Below are positions 58,459 to 64,000 of a stretch of 64,000 bases of DNA, piece after piece (position 1 is the stretch's first letter; each line of letters starts with the position of its first letter). The translations under genes were made by a program, and so were the position numbers. Source of the DNA: Hemerocallis citrina (taxonomy: Eukaryota > Streptophyta > Magnoliopsida > Asparagales > Asphodelaceae). The notes under the pieces were generated by a model. That model did no database searches. It saw only the letters and a list, made by a program, of their open reading frames with translations, and had not been told where the DNA came from. The DNA lies in contig CM030364.1 in the NCBI GenBank assembly GCA_017893485.1, positions 251,012,731 through 251,076,730 on the forward strand. Direction: 5' to 3'.

Positions 58459-59025
58459 ATGTGCTATAACCTATATAAAGTTTATTTTCCTTTCAAAACT
58501 ACAGAGACAGACACCACATAATCAAGCTGTAAGCAAGCTACGTACCATAAAAGCACACACACTCTATGAGTAGGTTACATGGCGTCAAGGAAACAGATGA
58601 CAACTAAGAACTAAGAAGTCTAGAACGGTTAATGAAAAGAGTAATGCTTCATCCACTACCAATTTCACTACTATTTTGTTCACTATCTTAGATGACATAT
58701 TCTTATTGGAGAGTTCTCCCACCTACTCTATCTTTTCCAATCTATTGGAGTGTGCCACCTAAGTTAGTAAAGAAAAATGTAGTGAAATTGGTAGTGGATG
58801 TAGCATTACTATACTCTAATGAAAATGGTCTTGAAATAAGACATTAAAAATCCTGAAACATTCACACAGAAGTGATTAAACTATAATATTTTTTTCTTTT
58901 CGTTTTCCTTCTTCTGTTCTTCTTTTGACTAAACATTAATATACTTTTAGGTTAGAAAAAGCAAGGAAGGCTAACATAACAATAGTATCGTCATCAAATA
59001 TGTACATGCATAAAGCTGATCTTGC
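58459..59025 (-). other. Intron sequence of VPS9A-like gene, 5' part
   Basis: Intron sequence just downstream of the GC-type donor. Apart from the short direct repeat aattggtagtggatg / (its inverse) near 58650 and 58790, nothing recognised. Confidence 0.6.
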
Positions 59026-59205
59026 CTTTATGGTAACATATATGAGGACTGGAAGAAAACCATCAGCTCCTGGAGGGTTGTCCGCTGACGCAACAGAAGC
59101 ATTTAGCAGTAGGTTGTTGATGACTTTACAACAATTGAGGATACACATTAGTTTCTCTCTAGGAGCCTTGTACATGTTTATCTTCTGCAGTTCTTTTTGT
59201 GCAAG
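59026..59205 (-). CDS. VPS9A: VPS9A-like gene, exon of VPS9 domain
   Basis: The 180-bp minus-strand exon reads LAQKELQKINMYKAPREK, LNCCKVINNLLLNAS and PGADGFLPVLIYVTIK, the heart of the VPS9 GEF domain that activates Rab5-type GTPases. Acceptor attttgtag is at 59206-59210. The donor is GC (ATAAAG|gcaaga, intron from 59025) rather than GT. The first Asp after GA in the AD(D/E)FLP signature is kept, but the next acidic residue is Gly here. The frame is intact. Identity as VPS9A is confident; whether the copy is active is doubtful because of the downstream LTR insertion. Confidence 0.9.
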
Positions 59206-59636
59206 CTACAAAATAGGATTAGAAAGCAGAAACTTTAGCGTGCATTACAAAAAACAGCTATACTAGTAAGTCTTTAGATTCAGAATTAGAAAATCATCAA
59301 AACAAATTATCTGATTGTTTGACCATAGTTATTCCATGTAGGGGGGTTAATTATCACACAAAATACTAACAAGGGCAGAAGAAGAAAAATCATTTGAATT
59401 AGAAATGGAGATTTGCATTTCATAGGTCACTGAGAAAATACTCATCAAATTAATAGGATCCGCAAATATTTGCAATTCAGTGTTCCTTCCTTTAATTTGA
59501 ACAAATTAATGGGGTATACTCTTCTAGGGTGGGTTCCTAAACTAAGCTTTGTAAAAACTCCAGGGAGGTGCTGAGTCAAAGATGATCCTAATTTCTGAAT
59601 CGTTTGTTTTGATTGATATATATATATATATATATA
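59206..59636 (-). other. VPS9A-like intron with (TA)n at its end
   Basis: Intron sequence; (TA)n at about 59616-59636 borders a foldback MITE. Confidence 0.6.
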
Positions 59637-59805
59637 GGGAAAAAGGGATATGAACAACTTGCTCATTTAGTAAATAAGCAATTGATGATGTGACATACAT
59701 GTGATTGGACAATCTTTAAAAGGGTTAGTTGTCCAACGTATCACATGTATGTAACATAATCAATTGCTCATTTACTAAATGAGGAAGTTGCTCATATCCC
59801 TTTTA
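59637..59805. mobile_element. Foldback MITE in (TA)n, second copy
   Basis: gggaaaaagggatatgaaca at the left, and the complement of tgctcatatcccttttaa at the right. About 70-bp inverted repeats that include gctcatttagtaaat. Same family and same central gggttagttgtccaa as 8540-8712, also beside a TA run. Lies in an intron of the VPS9A-like gene. Confidence 0.8.
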
Positions 59806-61052
59806 AAAGGAAGATGCTCATTTACTATATGCATCATGTTGTAGCAAAAATAATGTTACTTTAGATATACAAATATACAAAGTTGGATGCCCTGAAGCAT
59901 AGGGAAACAGATTAAATGACTTGATCTTTTCATATTTAGATTTTAGACTATGTTATGCATGGAGATCAAGATGAACGATTTGGATTAACCAAGGGATGAC
60001 CCACCTTAGAGATCCTGTGAAGCTTAGTTTCAGAACCCACCCTAGAGCAGCATCTCCCAGGCTAAAACAATATCATTTCCTTAAGTAAAAGTTTTTCCTA
60101 GTTAAAGATTTATTCTTTCTGCTTTCAATAATGTTAGACAATGTTGAATAAATCAGGTTACAGACGCAGAAAATTGGATTAGTTTGCATGCCAGATTCCT
60201 CTCCTCTCTTCTCTTTCCTCTTTTCCCATTCTTTCCTTATCATATATTCTGCAAGAATACTAGTATTCCTATAAATCTTTGTGACTCCTTGTTATAGGGT
60301 TGTTGTTTTTGGCTTAAGAAATGAAACTTATTTGTACATTCAACTATAATTCTTTGATACCTCGTGTTCACACCTCAAATAACAAATCTGGACGTGATAT
60401 GAATAGTGAACTTATCGCACGGATTAAATCAGTTCTGTTTGGACTTGTACATGAGCAATGCCTTCGGAATTATATATGTGAACCTCATTTTAAAAGGAAA
60501 CATCTTAAAGAACCAAACTAGAAATGACTTCATAGATTGCAGGAACATGCAGAGAAGAGAATTTAGGCAAGCCATCTCTATTATCATAAGACAGAACCAA
60601 TGTTATTAGGATATTGCATATGCCCCTACGCGACAGATAGTACTTGTGCTGCCCATGGCCAGCTTTAAAATTTAGGGATTTGGATGACATCTTGACTGTC
60701 ATCTGATTGCACAATCTTCAATGTAAAATTATTCGAGTTGATGGTAATTCTTGCGATCTTCTCTGACGATCCTCAAGAGTGTGTCTGCTTGTATATACTG
60801 CAATTCAAGTTTGCTTGGTTTAAGAATAATGTAGGTTTTTTATCCTTAATCATGATGTCATTTCCCCTGACGGCTTTCTAAGGATTTTTTTTTTTGTCCT
60901 TGACAAATTTTCCTTTGGAATAGTTGTTAAAAACTCTGACGATTGATGTTCTTCCAAGTGACTTCGATTTCTTAGGCTTCTCTTATGAATATTCACAATA
61001 ACCTGAAGATAGGATTGTGTCCGCAATATAGACATATTTACAGTAGTAGGAA

Positions 61053-61055
<3 letters not shown>
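59806..61055 (-). other. VPS9A-like intron, no feature seen
   Basis: Unassigned intron sequence; small ORFs (60321-60714, 60850-61035) show no recognised motif. Confidence 0.5.
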
Positions 61056-61089
<34 letters not shown>

Positions 61090-61626
61090 AAATAAAGGAT
61101 GGCATGTGAAATGCCATCAGTCTCATATATATAAATCATCTTCTATTACATCCAAAATACAACAGGAATTAGACAAATAAACAGTACAAGTGGGCTCAGC
61201 ATACAATGGGAAATAGAGTCAAAAAGAAAAACCCAAAAAGTGCATCTAAACAACATCGTCCAACAATCCCAAGAGCTCCCCCTTGTGTTAAGCTGAAAAG
61301 CGCAATTCTGTTTAAGTGTTGACATCCTCTCCAGTGCTCGTGTGGTCCACACGAGCTCTCTTCCTCATACCTGGAATGTCATGCCAAGAAGTAGTAAGCG
61401 AAAATATTCTATAGATCAATTGCAGAAAATTAGAAGAATGATTTCTAAAGCACAAATCATTTCTATCTAGCCAAATGACCCACATAGATGCTGCCACAAC
61501 ACAGTCCCATTCCCTCCGCCTCTCTGGGACGCTCTTACAATCTCTAAACTCTCCCCAAAGCTGGGGGATACTAGGGGAAAATCTATTACGGCCGAAACCA
61601 AGAAGGATTAAATCCCAAATGCGTCT
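61056..61626 (-). mobile_element. 5'-truncated LINE (LINE-C), 571 bp
   Basis: A T run (about 61057-61088; A tail on the minus strand) and the ORF2 C-terminus WVIWLDRNDLCFRN with stop at 61312. Flanked by 16-bp target duplications acagtagtaggaaatg (61040-61055) and acaatagtaggaaatg (61627-61642), one mismatch. Classic target-primed insertion in the VPS9A-like intron. Confidence 0.9.
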
Positions 61627-61685
61627 ACAATAGTAGGAAATGTTAAGAAAAAAGAACGTAGTACAAATTGATATTTTTCACTTAC

Positions 61686-61856
61686 CATCCAAGCTATTTC
61701 ATTTTGGAACGCAGGATTTATATCAAGATTTGCAGGGCGTATAAATTCTTGTAATAGAGCTATTTTCCCAAAAAGTTCCTCCTCGTTTTGTACATCTTCT
61801 GGAAGTGATGCAAACGCCCGATTAAAAAGTTTTGTCATAACATATTTCTCTAGTCC
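61686..61856 (-). CDS. VPS9A: VPS9A-like gene, upstream exon
   Basis: The 171-bp minus-strand exon reads GLEKYVMTKLFNRAFASLPE, EELFGKIALLQEFIRP and LDINPAFQNEIAWM, the N-terminal part of the VPS9 catalytic region. Acceptor tttcatctccag; donor gtaagtg (61685 downwards), both canonical. The next exon continues in frame. Earlier exons must lie to the right of the window or beyond the LTR at 62153. Confidence 0.9.
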
Positions 61857-61921
61857 CTGGAGATGAAAGGATATTACAATGTATCACAACAACAACGTAT
61901 TAAAAAGTTTTGTCATAACAT
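61821..61921. repeat. 23-bp direct repeat shared by exon and intron
   Basis: attaaaaagttttgtcataa followed by cat occurs at 61821-61843 (inside the exon) and again, identical, at 61899-61921 in the upstream intron. Confidence 0.9.
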
Positions 61922-62152
61922 CTCCGCCATCAACGTATAAGTGTTTGTTAGACTCTAAAAAAGAAGTTCCTGAAAATGTGGACACTCTCTCCTCCATTCC
62001 AACTCTGGCCCTTCAACCACCACCAAATCCACCACCTCCACCACTACCAAACCCCTCTAAACAGCCTCTACATTTTCTCCCCATCCTCTTTCTCTCCCTA
62101 AACAAACTATATACTTTCTCTCTCTCAGCTTTCTCCCTCTCCACCCTTCATT
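61922..62152 (-). other. VPS9A-like intron, pyrimidine-rich
   Basis: C/T-rich stretch with cca triplets before the TGTTGGATATA start of a probable LTR. No exon recognised. Confidence 0.5.
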
Positions 62153-64000
62153 TGTTGGATATATAGGTATATTCTCAATATAATAGAATATTATTTGTGT
62201 ATAATGTTCTATTGGGCAACACATACTTTGCACGTGTTATCTGTTTAATTGTTGTACCGGGTTGAGTGGGCATAAAGCCCAGTACCCTAAATCCAGTTCA
62301 TCTCATATAAAAGCTGATTTAGAGGTAGTGCTCTGTGATATTCCAATACAGATAAGCAGGGTATAATATCTTAAGCGACTATGAGATACAAACCCTAACC
62401 CTAATTACTCATCTTGATCTAACAATCTTAAGATATTACAATTAATTTTGAGATTAAGAGAGAGAGTTATACCTAATTGATTGTCGGAATCCAACAGCAG
62501 CCAGCGCCGCCAGGGACGCCAGCGCCGACCGCACCGCCGCACGCCAGCGTCGACCGTAACTTGCTGCTCGCTAGTGCCTCTGCTGCCAGTCGTCGACGCA
62601 GGCCACCTCAATTCAGGCCAGTCGTTGTTGGCATCGACGCAGGTCGCCACCGCCGCTGGGCGGAACCTCCGCTAGTGTCGCCAACGTCGACGCAACCAAT
62701 GCCGCCTCACGGCCAGTCGCTGGCCCACCCACTTCATCTCTCTCTTCCTGAGCACCAACAAAGAGAAGGAAAGGGATCAGGACCAGATCCGATTTTTTAA
62801 TTGGGTGAATTTTGGTGTTCCGCATTTGGGATCGAGACGAGATCTAATCTGTTAACTCAGATCTGACACTTGGTTGGGCTTGGTTGCCGTTTCGTGTTTG
62901 AGCCCAAGATATGATCCATTGCAGTGCTAGTACTTGATCAGATCTAGTGTCTTTTGATTGGTTTCAGATTTTGCTGTTTGGGGGCATTGCTCGGATCAGA
63001 TTGGGTTCTATTCTTCCTCTTGACTGACTGCTGTGTGCTCTTCAGATTTGGTTCATTCTAACTCAGTTATTTTCTCTTTACTAAATTATATAAGTAGTAA
63101 TTATTCAGAAAAGAACTCTATTGTTTGGAATCTATTGTTTATTCTTTGCGACGGAAAAATATAATCGTTTGTACGAGGTTTCTAAATTAGAGGATTCAGA
63201 AGAGCTGAATTTAACAGTTGGAAAGTGAAAAGCTCAGTAAGAGATGGGGATGTAATTGCTGGAGATGGTGCGAGCAATGGGGATGATGTTTGGACTAGAT
63301 CCAAATATGTTTGGACTGGATTAGATCTAAAATTAAAGATAAGTTCTTTACCTGCATATATATTTTAATTATCTGTTGTTGCTAAGTGCAAAAGTTTTAA
63401 AACCGTGTTGATCATTGGTTAATTAATTACAAGTTTGAATAACTGTTTTGGCTATGTGCTAAGGATCAAATATATATATTTTTGATAAGTTAAACTGTAT
63501 GTTATGACTATAAAATTGAATCTCCAATTAAATTGTGGTGAATTAGGTAGTGCTAATAATTTGTTTAATTGACTAATCCTTAACGATTTGATGAATATTG
63601 GAACTTCAAAGTTACTTATAAATGGTGTGTATTGGAGACGATGGATTTGCATCATGGTATGATAAGTCTGTACTACGCAGGCCTCTCCATCGAATTTGGA
63701 AAACACTTCTAACTAGAAGTGTCGGTATGATCTATTCTAATCTTTCTTAGTATTTTCATATGATGAATGTGTTAACATTTTGTGCGTTTGATCATATGAT
63801 TGAGAGTTTTAGATCATAGTTATTCTCGCTTTGGAAAACTAGCATGTTTAGGGTTGTTAAGTGTTTTATCATACTATGTGTATAGATATTTTGACAAATC
63901 CATTGTCTGCTGTTTGTGTGAGATTATATATTTTCTTCTCTCATTAAAAATAAATAAATGATGCATAAGATCTGTAACAGATGTCCGTAGCTTAGATAAG
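62153..64000 (+). mobile_element. Probable Copia-type LTR, 3' end not resolved
   Basis: Opens TGTTGGATATATAGGTATATTC, a start common in plant Ty1/copia LTRs, and carries a TATA box (tataaaa, 62306-62312) about 150 bp in, followed by an aaccctaaccctaa leader. The GC-rich zone 62480-62760 has overlapping ORFs on both strands that are not called. No primer-binding site or clear LTR end was found before the window ends, so the right boundary is arbitrary. Confidence 0.35.

Noticed and set aside
62405..62825. GC-rich overlapping ORFs
   Set aside because: Open on both strands because of composition; they sit in a probable LTR leader.

Overview
The window is a repeat-dense, AT-rich stretch of a flowering-plant nuclear genome, probably a eudicot. 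The evidence is spliced plant genes with canonical introns, plant LTR retrotransposons with a tRNA-iMet primer site, plant L1-type LINEs, hAT/Harbinger/Mutator-type MITEs and an endogenous Caulimoviridae copy. No bacterial or organellar gene is seen, and nearly all long ORFs are transposon remains or low-complexity artefacts.

Layout. (1) 1-5298: the 3' part of a large LTR element, with a non-coding internal region ending in a chromovirus-like pol tail, a polypurine tract and a 3.36-kb LTR (A). (2) 5520-8493: solo LTR (B) inside a (TA)n tract that also hosts a foldback MITE. (3) 8834-21930: an L1-type LINE on the minus strand split by solo LTR F, which is itself split by solo LTRs D and E. All three have perfect 5-bp target duplications. 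(4) 22.2-27.4 kb: an unidentified multi-exon minus-strand gene, microsatellites, a foldback MITE, a Mutator-type MITE (9-bp TSD) and an SR-protein-like first exon. (5) 27.5-38.9 kb: a decayed endogenous pararetrovirus on the minus strand, split by solo LTR C and a Harbinger-type MITE. (6) 39220-42029: a 2.8-kb Tourist-like element made of a 70-bp minisatellite and about 1.7 kb of AAT/AT microsatellite. (7) 42-46 kb: a duplicated gene tail, a hAT MITE, coding-like relics and a second Harbinger-type MITE. (8) 46.4-61.9 kb: the 3' part of a VPS9A-like Rab5 GEF gene on the minus strand. Its introns hold a Copia element, two LINEs and two MITEs, and its last recognisable exon is cut by a solo LTR. 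(9) 62.15 kb to the end: a probable Copia LTR.

Two observations stand out. First, the six 3-4-kb LTRs of two families (A/B/C and D/E/F) share one layout: TATA box, short first exon, conserved 5' splice site, 1.6-3.1-kb intron-like core, conserved 3' splice site, then 220-375 bp to the LTR end. Second, two Harbinger-type MITEs and one Mutator-type MITE carry arrays of short palindromes whose arm sequence changes from copy to copy while pairing is kept. Other notable items are two tandem retropepsin domains and an as-1-like promoter in the viral copy, a GC-AG 10.8-kb intron in the VPS9A-like gene, and foldback MITEs inserted into microsatellites.

All calls come from reading the sequence. No alignment, database search or folding was run.
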